Of a DNA stretch of 64,000 nucleotides, positions 27,864 through 55,755 are shown in pieces. This DNA comes from Syngnathus acus (taxonomy: Eukaryota > Chordata > Actinopteri > Syngnathiformes > Syngnathidae). The stretch spans positions 6,407,053-6,471,052 of the forward strand of contig NC_051093.1 of the NCBI RefSeq assembly GCF_901709675.1, in the 5' to 3' direction. The position numbers were made by a program, and so were the translations under genes. Positions within the stretch are counted from its first letter, which is position 1; each line of letters begins with the position of its first letter. The notes below the pieces were generated by a model. It was not told the origin of the DNA and did no database searches. It saw only the letters and a list, made by a program, of their open reading frames with translations.

Positions 27864-29546
27864 TTTATTCAACATACATTTTCCAGCAAAAAGGCAATAT
27901 ACAGGTATAGTTGTCGTACACTGCTGCTACACTGAGGATTTTCAATTGGAAAGAAACTGATGTGATTCTGTAGGTCATCTTTGTACTGCACTTTGAGACG
28001 AGACAAAACTGATGCAATTAGTTTGGAAAACATATGCAAATGTAACAGAATAGAGAACTGTCAAATGATACATCAGGAACGCAAAGAAAAAAAAAAAAGA
28101 AAAACCTACACACAAGAAATATGAACAACTGGCTCCTTCTGCACCCCATAACAAAGGCGAGTGTTCCTCTTTAAATTTTACATGTTCATATTTTTAAATA
28201 TACAATTCATAAATGTTGTCTTTACAGAGCCACACTAAGCATTGAGGAGCATTCCACCTGTGCTTGAGAAAAAAAAAATCATCACTGGGGATTTAAGTTT
28301 CTTACAATGCTGGTTTTTGTCCTTTACACAATCCTCAATGTGCCAGCTCGACAAGACTGCGGCTCCCTACCACACAAGCACAGTGCGCTTAACGCTCCCA
28401 ACCACCAGGGGGAGACACATACTCAGAGCAGACAGGAGAAAGGGATGATAGATTGATGGAGAGGAGAGCTGCTTTGGTGTTACACGGGAGGAATGACTGA
28501 GAAAGCGGCAAACTAACAAATAAGAGAAACCCAGGGACTGCCTGTCACAAAAAACAAATCCAAATTGACATTTTCCAGTCCTGAGCTCTCTGACGTTAAG
28601 TGCCAGCGTGCAAGATGAAATAGAGACAAATATCTTCCTCATTTTTTCGCCGTTTTATTATTTTTTTTCTTCAAACATTTGCAGTGGATTCTTATTACTG
28701 TATACAAGTTCTGAAGAAAGACAAAAAAATAGTCTCCCAACACAACTAAGTGAGGACAACTGTGCGTAAACGTGGAAATACTTAACTTGTTGTTGCGCTA
28801 AAAGGGCAAGAGCAGAAAATATAAGAAGCACACTCGGGCTGCGTAAAAAGATGGATCTTAACAGCTCCCAGCTGTTTAGTTGTGGAGAAAATTTCATCCT
28901 CCCTGCCTGTTAGTCCTCGCAAACGTACTTCTACTCAACTCTCCTCACAGCAGCGTTTATTTAAAATCAACCCACCCAAAAAAAAAAATAAATTGAGGCG
29001 GAGGAGGGAAAAAATTAAGTCTAGAACTTTATGTATATTTATATAGATATATACATTATAGTATAATATTTTATCCTGTGTCACACTTCTCCACATATTA
29101 AAATCCAATTTAATTCCTGCCACTTCCAGACAACACCACGGGCAGTCGACAGTTAAGAAAAGCCAGAGAAAGGGGTAAAATGTAATTAAGAGATTGGAAA
29201 AAAAAAAAAAAAAACCCCAACTAGACAAAACACGAAGAAAGAAAGAAAAAAAAAAACAGGAATTCATAGTTGCAGTTTATATTGGAGTTGAAGGAGAATC
29301 CATCAGCTGCAGCAAAAGGGGGAGCCGAAGACAAGAGCCAGTGCAGAGCTCGCTTGTGTCCAGGCAAGGAGGGGGGCCAAAAGTGATGAGCACACATACG
29401 AGCGCCCACATACACGTGCATGCGCACGCACACTCAAGCGCACACTTCCACACGCGCACACCCGTGAGGTTGGTTACAGTCAGTTATGGTGTGAAGTAGG
29501 CAGGAAGGAAGAGGAGGAGGAAGAGGAGGAGGAAGGACGGGCTGCT
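27864..29546 (-). other. usp7: usp7 3' untranslated region
   Basis: DNA after the usp7 stop (29547-29549). A minus-strand AATAAA (plus TTTATT at about 27864-27869) marks a likely distal poly(A) site, giving a 3' UTR near 1.7 kb. Open frames on either strand here are short and low-complexity. Confidence 0.5.
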
Positions 29547-42144
<12,598 letters not shown>

Positions 42145-43025
42145 GTTGGCAGCTTTTGTTGCGATGCGGGGCTCCCTACTCTCTCGGTTGCCGTCGACGT
42201 CGCCCGAGGCCGGTTCGTATGCGAACCAGGTTCTGGACTGCTGCTGAGGTGTGGTAAGATGCGGAGGTGGGGTGGACCGCTCGAGCCTGGGCGGCCGGGC
42301 CTGCTCTGTTGCGACCTCGGCCTTGTCCGCTGTCAGCGCCGGGGATTGAGGAGGGGAGGTCGGCGGGGGAGCGGGTAGAGAAACGCGGACGTATTTGCTC
42401 GCTATTCGCCCAATTTCGGCGCCTTTGGTGGGTGCGAGTAGCTGGCTTGCTGGGACTACGGCTCGGGACTCCGAGGAGGGAGGCCCGTTGAAAGGAGCTA
42501 AATTATTCCGGCTTTCCACCGGGAAGTGTGGAGCAAAAACACGACCCGCACCTGGTGGAACAAATAGCCGGTTTACAGCTAGCTTAGCTACCTGACACAA
42601 GGTAGCCAAAAAACGCTAAAGATACAACAATGAAAACAAAAGCTCTGGCAGTAGACACACATTCAACAACTTTGCTTGCGATATCCCCAGTCCGTGTGCT
42701 CCTCCGTGTGTCCCTCGCCTGGGGAAGAGCGGAGGAGAAAGCTATCCATTCAAACCAGGTTGCAAATCGGAATAGCTTGCACTGACGTTAATTTGGAAGT
42801 TCGCGGAGATGAGAGTTGCCGCGGCCCCAATCCAAACAGATCACCCACAAAAGCGTCCCTACTAACAAAAAGCGGCAGGCCGTCGCATTCCCGTCAAAGT
42901 GCCGTTCCCCAAGAGGAATGTGCGTGATCATGCAAGCGTTGTGACTTGAGTGGCGCTGGCCCTCGACACGCTCCTCCCGTCCGTTTGTGCGAGGTTCAAT
43001 GTGTTGAGTCAAAATGGCGGCCGCG
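42145..43025. promoter_or_regulatory. usp7: usp7 5' leader and promoter region
   Basis: GC- and CpG-rich DNA upstream of the usp7 ATG. Features are a CAGCTAGCTTAGCTACC word cluster at 42577-42593 and a YY1-type AAAATGGCGGCCGC word at 43012-43025. CTG/GTG-rich plus-strand sequence (42085-42142) is the complement of the Gln/His codon runs. No TATA box is evident. The start of transcription was not determined. Confidence 0.5.
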
Positions 43026-43409
43026 ATCTTCAATGAAATGTCACATCCGCATGGAGATCCAAACAGTGGCCCAGCCCCGCAAAGGTTCACTTCCACCGCT
43101 CACCGGCATGCGAAATACTCATCATATGCGCGTCATCCTTCACTAAAAAAAAAAAAAAAAAAAAAGTACGGCAAATTAAAAACAGGGACATTTGCAGCTG
43201 ATTGTCTTTACTCTGTTATACTGGGGGGAAAAAAGACATGTTGAAACCTGTTTAACATCCGCTTCGTCATATTCCTCATTTTACCTGAACATTGTTGCTA
43301 ACTTGAATCATTGCATCATAATTGTATATATTTTAAAATGTATCGTACACGTCAGCCCGAATTATTCGGTCAATCAGTTAAATCAAACAAAAACGTTTCA
43401 ACCTGTGAG

Positions 43410-43530
43410 CCTCTATCAAATTGGGAATTTTTTTAGCATAATGGTAAAGGTGGAGGAAAATTTTTACAATCAGTATCAAATTGGAATTTTTTTTTCGCAT
43501 AATGGAAAAAGGGGAGGAAAAAATACACAA
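43410..43530. repeat. Short tandem duplication
   Basis: TATCAAATTGGGAATTTTTT...GCATAATGG and TATCAAATTGGAATTTTTTT...GCATAATGG recur about 60 bases apart, each followed by an AAAGG(T/G)GGAGGAAAA word and ACAATCAGT. It is a recent local duplication with small indels. Confidence 0.75.
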
Positions 43531-44819
43531 TCAGTTAATTTCAGTGTCGTATGGGTCTTATTTATGGTACGCGGGCTCCCTCTCGTGGTCACTGCCGAGA
43601 TATATCTCGAATTTGCATTTACAATAAACTTAAATAACTGTTTAATTAAAAAAAAGTACAATATGTATTCAACATAAACTGAACTAACTACTAGAACAAA
43701 CTAAATGGTTTCATAAATATGATCCTCTAACAAGTGATACTCAAAAAAGAATCACGACCTACATAGGTACAGTATAGTTGTATTTAACCATCCAGTGAAA
43801 TTCAACTGGTGTGGTTGTTGTTGCTAACATTTACTTATGTATAATTTGTATTTAATTTTGAAGTGCAATATATTCTAATTAAATTAAGTACATTTTACTG
43901 CAGTTTTAAATCTGCACAATGTAATAGTGGACTATAACTATATCAAATACACTTGTCAACAATGATACATCTGTCTTGCTTTTGATAAACATTTGCGTCT
44001 ACAATGCATGTGTATTTTAGCGCCTTGTTTTTTTTTTTTTTGCAAAGTACCAATTAATATGCATTTCTGCATTTTACGTCACTTACCTCTAAACTTCTTT
44101 TTTTTTAATAGTATGGACTTTTGGGGGTGTATACAGTGCTGCTGTGTAATTTATATCCGTTGACACTTGGATAAATATGATCACAATACACAAAAGTGAT
44201 ATTCTGAGAACCGGTGGACGTACATTCATTTGTCAGTTTGAAAAGGTCAAGCAACAAACGTCCGAGCATATGTCATCACGTTAGCTTGTGCTCATCTTTG
44301 TCGGCTTTGGCGAACTCCGCCACGAGAAATGTCAATTGATAATAACCCTTTATGTCTGTGATGTTACCAGCGCGCGTGGTCCATGTTTTTATGTTATTTA
44401 CACGAGTACATTTTTTAGTATTAACAAAATGGCCACCTGTCAATTTTGAGAGGAAATATGAGGGTGAGGAAAATGTGAATTTACGTTCGTATCAACACGG
44501 AACTGGGACATTTAGCGCATAAAGTGGGCGATCTTAAAAAAACACCAATAAGTCAATTTTATAAAAATACTCAAGTTTTACAATAACTTCAACAATCAGA
44601 TTAATTTGAGTTGCAGTCGCCACACAAGCATAGTTGTTGACTCGTGTCTCTATTAATAGACCCAATGGAACATGTTATTAGGCAATAAACTAACATTAGA
44701 ATTCACATCGGAATACATAACGTTTGTTGTCATCTAAAAAAGAAAATGTCATAGCATTGAGAAACACTTAATAAAAATGCCACCTTCTAGTAAATTTACC
44801 TCTTATTCTTTTCAGTATT

Positions 44820-44882
44820 CCAGCTGACTTTGGGCGAAACGTGGTGTTCACCCTGAACCGGTCCCCAGTTAAAACACAAGAG
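44820..44882. repeat. Fragment of teleost LINE 3' region
   Basis: CCAGCTGACTTTGGGCGAAA, GTTCACCCTGAACCGGTCCC and CAGTTAAAACACA follow the order of the common fish LINE 3' region (CCAGCTGACTTTGGGCGAGAGGCGG...CACCCTGAACTGGTCGCCAG). Confidence 0.7.
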
Positions 44883-45601
44883 AAACATTTGACAACCTAA
44901 AATGCGTTGGAAAAGAAGCATACCCTTCGTTCCATCTTTGTTGCCGGTCCATGCCATCTTCGTGAGGCGGATCTTGTTTGTTTTGAACTTGTCAAGAGGG
45001 GCAACTCTTAAAATAAACGTATGCTGTACCTGAGTGTGACGTCATGCTCGTATCGCCCCATCCGCCTCGTTTTGCTGTGTATTGCTCAGAAAACCACTCG
45101 TTTTTTATGTTTTATGCGTATATACAGACATCAATGGTATATTAAAAAACGTAATTTATACAAATCAATACCCTACGCCATTAAAAGCAAGAAAACAGTC
45201 ATTTCTGTTGGTAATGTTAATGCGTTTATATTTTTCATGTTTCATTTTTTGCACGTTACTGCAGTTATTGTACAAAACCAAACAAAAGAATAACGACGCC
45301 TTTATTACATTTATTACAAAACAACTCAAAAAGTAAATCATAGCGATGATAATGACAACACATTCAATATTCAAAAGAGCACAAGGAATTCCAAAATAAC
45401 GACTTTTTGAGCATTATCATTTAATTTCTAACATTATTTACATGTGGCATTGTAGTTAGAAGACGCTTGCGCTCTCTTGCAAGCTTTCGGAATGGGGAAA
45501 TTTCACGGAGGTTCTTTTGTGGCAGCGCAGTGAAGGGCAAGTCCAGGACGCAATGGACTTGTGGCTCTGGAGATAAACCCCGCCTTTTTGGTTATATTTG
45601 A

Positions 45602-45720
45602 CCAATCACCGTCAAGTTTACGACGATGGGGCGGGACTAAGTGAACAACAAGGTAGTTTACGATTGTATATATCCCTGACGTCTGCAACTCAGAAAATAG
45701 TCGGCTAAGCACAGCTTCAG
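45602..45720 (+). promoter_or_regulatory. hapstr1: hapstr1 core promoter
   Basis: A CCAAT box (45602-45606), a GGGGCGGG Sp1 box (about 45628-45635), TATATAT (45667-45673) and TGACGTC (45677-45683) line up upstream of the hapstr1 ATG at 45873. Initiation is expected near 45700. A CRE next to the TATA would suit a stress-responsive gene, but that link is inference. Confidence 0.55.
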
Positions 45721-45872
45721 AAATGGTCGAGATACCGTAAAGCACAATCGAGTGCGAAGTAGTGAAAAACGCTCTATTCTTCCCTCAAGGACTCTCACGC
45801 AGTTCGAAATATCAGCCACATACGTACCTTCAACTCTTACAAGTAAGGTTTCTCCAAGTTGTTCGCGTATTC

Positions 45873-48602
45873 ATGGAGGAGAAGAAGGAAGACGGCGACT
45901 CGGAGATCCAGGAACACGGACCCGAGCATTGGTTCTCAAAATGGGAGCGGCAGTGTTTGGCCGAAGCGGAGCAGAGGGAGCCGAGCGAGGAGGAGGCCGA
46001 CAACGACCAGGATAAACTATGGCATCTTTTTCAGAACTCTGCCACCGCCGTGGCACAGTTATACAAAGGTTGAAGCCGTCGCTTTCTTGTGTGTCTGCTT
46101 GTTAGCATGATGACACCGTCAACCGAGCCTTTAGCTTGTTGATTAGCAACTTAGCTCAGCCTTACTGACATTTTGATACATTGATCAAACTCTGACTGAC
46201 TCGCTGGTGTACACAGCAACTTGCACAACCGACCGAGCAGTGCATCATTTACATAAACTTGTCAAACGCGAAGATGAACTATGAACTTGATTGATGGCCA
46301 TAAGTTGGGAAACCGAAAGAGCCCCGTGTTGCTTCTTGGGCGAACATAACAGCGTCTGTTCAAGAAAACCATCAACAACAAATCCACAAATGCCGTAGTG
46401 TCAATATACTAGTTTGATGATTCGATGGTGGACCATTTTGTAACCCGTCGCTAGCCAAGCTAGTTACAAAATGGCGATGGTAACAACAATCGTATATACG
46501 CGACATTCCCAGATGACAGTTTGTTGAACTGTCAGCGTTACCATCTGTTTTCCTCGCCGTTACATTCCACGTCTCGCAGAATGGCGACCAAAGTTAATCA
46601 GCCCAGCACACATGCTCGCACTTAGACACCCGGTCAGCTGCTGAGTGTACACTTATCGAGACAACGTGTAGCTTAGCCAGCCTTCCAATCACAAAATGGC
46701 GTGAATATTATTAGTTGCCTGTGTGAAATTTGCTTCGCCCTCGTCCAGTTCCGACGATCTGCTCGTGTTGACCATCGATGTCCATATTTTTAGAGCTTGT
46801 TGTGTCCACCGACATATGTTTGACATTGCTTTGCAACTTTACTGCTGAGAGGACACTTAAGCTGGTGAGCGGAGCGACTCCTTTCTTTGCTGCCAAGCTC
46901 GCGAACTGTTTATTTTGGTGCGAGTGACTTTGTACACCCAAGATAAAATGGCTTCACCTTGATGTGCTTCTTGGATCTTTAGCTGCCTCATGTTGTCATA
47001 TCTGGATAACCCAAATGACCACCCCCTTCGCCCCTCTTGTATCCCCCCCAAAGATCGAGTATGCCATCAACAGGGCCTGTCACTGTGGGTGCCATTTCAG
47101 AATGCTGCTACAGCAGTCACAAACTTATACAAAGGTACCACTGCCACCTCACCATCGTTCTACTTTGGAGTTGGAAATACAGCCGATAACCTCTAATTGT
47201 CAGATTCAATAACACTGTATACACAGCACATACAATGGAACCTTTAAGGTCAAGTAACATCATTTCGAAAATGCTCAAAAGTCTTGATTTGTTTCAATTC
47301 AGAATACTCAAGACGTAATGGGACAAAAAAACGTTTGTACATAAACAGACTTCAAAGTCTGGGATGTATGACCAATACCAACGTTACTGTCTTTTTACTC
47401 TTCTGTTACAATGTTAGGAATTCGCCAGCTACAGCTACACAAATGCCATGTCACACTAAGAATGAGATTGCACTGGACTCTGTTCTGTAGCCTTTGTAGA
47501 GAGATCACAACATATTGTGTAAAGGCATCCGAAAGCATGTTTTTAAAGCTTTTTTTTTTTTCACTGTAACTTCAATCATCTTAGAAAGCGTCGATGCCCA
47601 TCAGAGAAGCTTCGACAGGGGCATCCAGATAGGACACCAGCGGCGTAATAAGGTTGGCCTCGTATTAGTGTTAAGAAAAAATAGGCTGGGGGGGGAAAAA
47701 AAAAAGCCTCTGAATTTCTTGTCATTTCTACACCACCTTGTAGGACATGTTAGCCTGGGTGAAAAAGCGCCGGAGAACCATCCGCAGGGAGGATCTTATC
47801 AGCTTCCTGTGTGGCAAAGCACCGCCACATAGGAGTAGCAGGGCCAACACAAGGCTGGCCATGGTGGCACCCAGCCGGGCTAACTCGCCGGTTGAGACCG
47901 GCTCGTCTGTAGAAGCCGACCTCCAGCCGTTCAGGGAGGCCATCGCACTCCACGGTAAGCAAACATCGAATGTGACTGCATTTCCTTACAAATGAGTCAC
48001 TCAGTCAAACTGAGGAAGCAGTCTGACATTTCATCAGTGAACGATGATTCAATGGTGGGTTCCCACTGTGTGTACAAGTGTGAGACAGAAAATGTCTGTC
48101 CGCATGTGGTTCCGAGATAAAGTGAGTTCAGAGCGGGCCAGTCGTGACAGCAGGAGGCCACTCGGCTGGGTTTGTGAGCGAGAATATCTCTGAGATCGTT
48201 CTCGTTTCTGCTTTTATTGGGATGAAACCTCCGCCTTGTTTTGGATCTTATTTGACTTAATTTGCCGATCTACCATTTGTAGGTCTGAGCGGCGCCATGG
48301 CGAGCATCAGCGTGCGTTCGGGCCCCCCGGGGTCTCCTACGCACGTAAGCGGGAGCAGCAGTAACGGAAGCGGCGCCGGCGGAGGGGCTTCGTCGGGCTC
48401 GGCGGCGCTTTGCCGCGGCCGACGTAACGGCCTTCTAGACGTGGACTTGAACACTTTCATCTCTGAGGAAATGGCGCTGCACTTGGACTCTTCCGGCTCG
48501 GCGTCGGCCGGCGGAGGAGGTGCGGCCAGGAAACGAAACTCCACCCAGTGCAGTGACGTCATCACAGACTCGCCGACTCACAAACGCAACAGGCTGATCT
48601 GA
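45873..48602 (+). CDS. hapstr1: HUWE1-associated stress-response protein 1 (C16orf72)
   Basis: Orthologue of human C16orf72/HAPSTR1, which binds the ubiquitin ligase HUWE1 and helps cells tolerate DNA damage and other stress. Five coding exons: 45873-46068, 47054-47134, 47585-47652, 47744-47954, 48283-48602, total 291 aa (human 275). Recognisable blocks are EIQEHGPEHWFSKWERQCLA and DKLWHLFQNSATAVAQLYK in exon 1, GLSLWVPFQNAATAVTNLYK in exon 2, VKKRRRTIRREDLISFLCG in exon 4, and DLNTFISEEMALHLD then DSPTHKRNR in exon 5. Exons 1 and 2 both end on a related LYK motif. The extra length comes mainly from Gly/Ser runs in exon 5. The frame runs open 5' of the ATG but has only GTG, no upstream ATG. 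It is head-to-head with usp7 and tail-to-tail with dctn5. Confidence 0.96.
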
Positions 48603-50480
48603 GCCGGGCCGAAGCTTTCCGTTAAGACGGCGGGACTCGTCGTCTCCCTTCCTATTATCAAATCGGAGCGCGTTGCGTGCACCCGCTCCACCGTGTTGGA
48701 GGGATCCTCGCAGTTGTCCCTCGGTGAAGACACACTGTGCTGAAGCCACTTGATTCTTGACACATTTGTGCCCTTATCCCCCCCCCGCCCCCACCCACCA
48801 CCTTAATAAGGAAGTGAGGTGTCACCGAGGACGTCAAAACGCTTCTTTCTGTTACTCGCTGTTCACTCGCAGCCCACATTTGATGTCCTTCCCTGTCCTT
48901 CCGACGCTTCAACCACTTTCTCTTCTTTTACCGCCAGTGTTAAACATTATTTTTCGCTGTTTTCAACAGCGATAGCCAAATCTTAAGTTTCACGCCTTTT
49001 TTTGTGTTATTCTAGTATTTGTTGAAAATATTTTTTTTTCCAGATAACGCAACCCCCCCCCCCCCCCCCCCCCCGCCCCAATTTTCAGTCTTATTCTAAA
49101 AAGCAGCTGCTGCTCTTCTATGTGATTGCGCGACGTTTTCAATAAGTTGCAATAAGGCTTTTTGCACTTAAGGTTTCATGCAAACAAAATCGGCTCTTCC
49201 ATTGCATCGCAGTTTGTAAGCGTCCGCCGATTCTAACGCGGACGCGGGCGAGCGCGTTCCGTCACGAGCGGCAGAGCTCTCGCTTCTAGTTCTCGTCTGT
49301 TTTGTTTCCATAAAAGTGAGAACGCCGGTCTTGTAAGAATCAAAGGAATACGTCACTAAAAAAGACAATAAATGCCTATTATTTAGTGACGCATTCATTT
49401 CCGGTCAGGCTCTGATGTGTTGGAGACATTTACACTTGAAGTGACCCACCGTTGATATCAGTGGCAAAATGTATGTCAGTTTTGTTGACACTTCAAATCT
49501 GTTTTACTTCAGCTCTCATACTCCTGCATGATTACTGGCTCGTCTTATTGTCTCTTTCATTTTTTTTTTGTCGTAAAAACAATGAAAAGTGGGATTTCAT
49601 TCGACTACACAGCCTCTGACCACATGTTAAAGGTGTCATTGCTGAAGGCTGTTTGTTTGGATTTGTACAGTTTGGAAAAAAAGAAGTGCTGTTAATTTAT
49701 CATAGGAAGGATTTTGTTTTTCAATAGGAACTTTCCCTAAAACTAAAACACTTAATCTATGGAAGTTTTAGTCCCTTAATCACACATGGGGAAATCTTTT
49801 AGTCCTTCCTCAGGGGGGTCTTGTTAAATTGTGGAAAAAGAAAAAAAAAAAAAATCCAACCAAACAAATGTTTATTCTATATTGTAAGCATTTGCTGTTT
49901 AAATATTTTCAGACTTATATCGCAATTCCTCTGAGGTTTTATTTGTTTTCAAATTGTATGGCGGGCCAGATCCAATGTTCTTGAGGGCTGTATGTTCCTC
50001 ACACCCCCTTGCCTGAATGTGTCACAATATGGTGAAAGGAGGATTTGTTGGCAGCCTGTTTCTATTGTTTCAAATTGGGCAGTTTTTTGGATGATTTGCT
50101 TAGCTTTCCTTTTCCACACGCTTTACTCTGCTCAGTGGTTTAACATTCACTCGCATCTGCAGCACTTTTGACTGAAAGGCAACACGGTGGTTGTTGCACG
50201 TCACATCTGTTAAAGTGTGACGTATGTGTGTGTGTGTGTGTGTGTGAAGACAAGAGCTACATTTCAAAACAAAAACATTTGGAATTTAATCCCAACTCTT
50301 GTTTTTTGTCACTTTCTACAACGGGCAGACTTGAGCCACATGTTTGAAGCCAATACTATCATCAGCTCTTTCTTCATACACAATTGTCAAAAAAGTAATA
50401 AATGGCTAATCTATATACTTAACATTTAATTGTTGGTATAATATATGTGGTTCACATTGTAAAGCTGAAATAAAACAATT
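48603..50480 (+). other. hapstr1: hapstr1 3' untranslated region
   Basis: DNA after the hapstr1 stop. AATAAA occurs at about 49367-49372, near 50397 and at about 50467-50472, so 3' UTRs of roughly 0.8 to 1.9 kb are possible. A run of about 24 C lies at 49051-49074, and a possible hAT fragment (GGCGGGCCAGATCC) at about 49960-50010. Confidence 0.45.
49051..49074. repeat. Poly-C run in hapstr1 3' UTR
   Basis: Around 24 C with one G interruption near its end. On the transcript it is a C-rich element of the kind bound by PCBP proteins, though that role here is inference. Confidence 0.9.
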
Positions 50481-50699
50481 GAGTTGCAACTTGACTGAGT
50501 CATTGAAACTTTTGGGGGGGGGGGATGAAAAGTGGCCTCTGTATTTGATTTAGATTTTGTTTTTGTTCTCACAGCTACGTAGATATTACAAGAAACGTAA
50601 CGTACATAAAGATACATTAAGAGTTAACTGAAAACAGTTTCACGCAGTTCTACTTCTAGCCACTAGATGATGCTACAGTAAAACCTTTACATTTTCTCA

Positions 50700-50890
50700 C
50701 GTTCCCTATATTTGCGTCCTCCCAGAACCACAAATTGGCAGTTAAATACACATATATGCACAAATATACATATATGTACATATATATACGATGATAAACA
50801 TACATCTGCATATATATAATATCATAAAGGTTATTTTGCAAATACAATGTATATATACACATTGTATTTGCAAAATAAACTTTATAATAC
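50700..50890. repeat. TA/CATA-rich low-complexity DNA with an inverted pair
   Basis: ATATACAT-type repeats followed by TTGCAAATACAATGTATATA and CACATTGTATTTGCAAAATA, which are inverted copies around TATATACACA at about 50838-50878. This would form a hairpin of about 17 bp; it may be a small MITE or a chance palindrome. It lies between the convergent hapstr1 and dctn5 3' ends. Confidence 0.6.
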
Positions 50891-51039
50891 ACTGTGTTGT
50901 ACTTGACACAATACCAACCGCAAAGTATCATGAAATTCAGCCATTTTCTACAGTGTTTATTCTCAGTGGCGCTTGAGCTTATCTCATCTTACAATTAGAT
51001 ATGAAAGGAATGACTGACAAATGCAGCAAATTCTTTCAA

Positions 51040-51050
51040 TATCATTTAAT
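51040..51050 (-). terminator. dctn5: Probable dctn5 poly(A) signal
   Basis: ATTAAA on the minus strand about 420 bases past the stop is the nearest acceptable signal. A canonical AATAAA also occurs at about 50957-50962, so the exact end is uncertain. Confidence 0.35.
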
Positions 51051-51465
51051 TTACCAAGATCACACGAGGCATTTCTAGGAGTGGATGAGATGCTGTCTCT
51101 TGCTCAATGACATCACACAAATGTACACTGTAATGAGGAATCCCATTGTTCAGTTCTAGTGTTTCTTCCAACAGCGTTTTGGTCCAAGTTAGTCTTATCT
51201 GACTTCCTCACTGACAGGCTGAAAGTCATAAGTTCCTTCAAAAGATGCATTCTCCTTCCTTCTTTCTCTCTGATACATAATGTGACATCAAATTACCTTA
51301 TGATATAAACAAAAGGGACAAAAAAATGTTTTGTGATTTTTCAAGGCACAGCACTTCACTTCAAGCTCTGCTTTTAGGGATTCAAAGGCATCCCTGTGCA
51401 TGTAGACAGCGAGCTGGACCTTGTACAAATAAAAGACGGTTGTAACTAAAAAGACCTTGCAACCT

Positions 51466-53571
<2,106 letters not shown>

Positions 53572-54451
53572 GGTTGAAAAATAGCGGAGCTATTTATGAA
53601 ATGATAGGGGAAAGGCAAATGTGAAGCATTTGTTTGGTTAAGGTCCGCTTCTTCCACTGACAGCTGAATTGGATTGATGATCAGACAGTATAAATTGAGT
53701 AAAGTCTTATCGATTGATTTGACCGTACACAACAACGGAATATTCCATTAGAATGTGTTTCTAATTTTTTAGTTTAACAGGTTTGCTATCGACGCATAAT
53801 AATTGTAATTTTAATGAATAATGAATGTACTTTGTCAACTTAATCAATTGTGTAGTTAGAATTTGATTAGTTATGCCTGGGATTTTAAAAGAGCTGTTAA
53901 TGTATGTTGTTCTTTTTGAATAAGTATATTTTAATTTTAATATCTACAAAAAACATTAAGGAAAACCAAACAAATATAGTTTTGCCTGGTTTTAAAAAAA
54001 GATAACATCAAATAATCTGAATTGCACATGCGTACTAGCGAGCCCTTGGCACGACGTCTTCTTCCTCGCGGTGCATGCTGGGTACCTGCCGACTTCTTCC
54101 TAGTGATGTGCATTCCAGTTCTTTTCGGTGAACTGAATCTTTAGAATCAGATCACTCAAAAGATTCGTTCTTCAATGAACATTTTAGAACAGCGAACTGC
54201 GCATGCGCCGCGGTCGCGGCGTTTTCGGACAAACACAAGAGCTGGAGCGCAAAGGACCAACTCGCTATTTTTTGGGGGTCAGAAATAACATTAACGGTTG
54301 CAACAAATCACCGCTGCTTCGGTGCCTAGGGCATATGAACTGAAAAAAGAACGAATCACTGCAGGAAGTGATTCGTTCACTCTCGTTCACTGATAAGATT
54401 CGTTCTTTTGAACCCATCGTTCACTCACGAGCCTACACGACTTTTCCCGTC
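53572..54451. promoter_or_regulatory. Head-to-head 5' region of dctn5 and ndufab1
   Basis: Only 880 bases separate the two start codons. A GTGCATGCTGGGTACC word at 54071-54086 resembles a ZNF143/Staf site (GCATGCTGGGA core), with CGCGGTG just before it and a GACGTC word at 54053-54058; this is the likely ndufab1 core promoter. From about 54099 to 54430 the DNA is repeat-like. The remainder (53580-54030) is AT-rich with no signal noticed. Confidence 0.5.
54099..54430. mobile_element. Repeat-derived sequence 5' of ndufab1
   Basis: CTAGTGATGTGCATTCCAGT opens a block with repeated GATTCGTTC and GAACGAATC words in both orientations (54162, 54350, 54367, 54403) and a TCGGTGAACTGAATCTTTAG word. This matches the general form of a vertebrate non-autonomous hAT-like element whose ends read TAGTGATG and whose body carries repeated GAATC/GATTC words. 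A clear right terminus is missing. It reaches to within about 25 bases of the ndufab1 start codon. Confidence 0.5.
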
Positions 54452-55473
<1,022 letters not shown>

Positions 55474-55749
55474 AATAGAAATAAAAATCCACTAGAGGCA
55501 AGTCTTTCATGGGACATTTAGTACCGTATTATTCCCCAGAGTTTGACTTTTTTTTTTTTTTTTTTAAACGCAGTGTCGCATCGTTCAACCTTCACAGCAA
55601 GCTATCACCAAATGTGTCCACGTCCTGTATTCGTGGTGTTATTGGGATCTGCTCCTGCTGCAGTCTTGCGTTTGTATTTAAATGAACAGCTGAAATAAAA
55701 TGTCTGTTTCCCCCCCATTCCACACATTTGTAATTCTTTTGAGTTGATC

Positions 55750-55755
55750 AATAAA
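55750..55755 (+). terminator. ndufab1: ndufab1 poly(A) signal
   Basis: AATAAA 277 bases after the stop; an earlier AATAAA at about 55693 may also be used. The opposite-strand tnrc6a signal at 55883-55888 is only about 130 bases away. Confidence 0.55.

Larger units (their letters stand above)
43026..45595. other. Intergenic DNA between usp7 and hapstr1
   Basis: AT-rich, no convincing coding frame. Contains a 20-base poly(A) at about 43146-43165, two tandem near-copies (each about 55 bases) around 43415-43525 built on the words ATCAAATTGG, AATTTTTTT and GGAGGAAAA, and a diverged LINE 3' fragment at about 44820-44880. Confidence 0.6.

Noticed and set aside
29194-29499. Plus-strand 101-codon frame
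   Set aside because: Lys-rich start and His/Thr-rich end come from poly(A) and CA repeats in the usp7 3' UTR.
43192-43677. 161-codon plus-strand frame 5' of usp7
   Set aside because: AT-rich, crosses the local tandem duplication, and resembles no protein.
45762-45872. In-frame N-terminal extension of hapstr1
   Set aside because: The frame is open 37 codons 5' of the accepted ATG but its first codon is GTG, not ATG, and human HAPSTR1 begins at the same MEEKKE position. It is 5' UTR that happens to lack stops.
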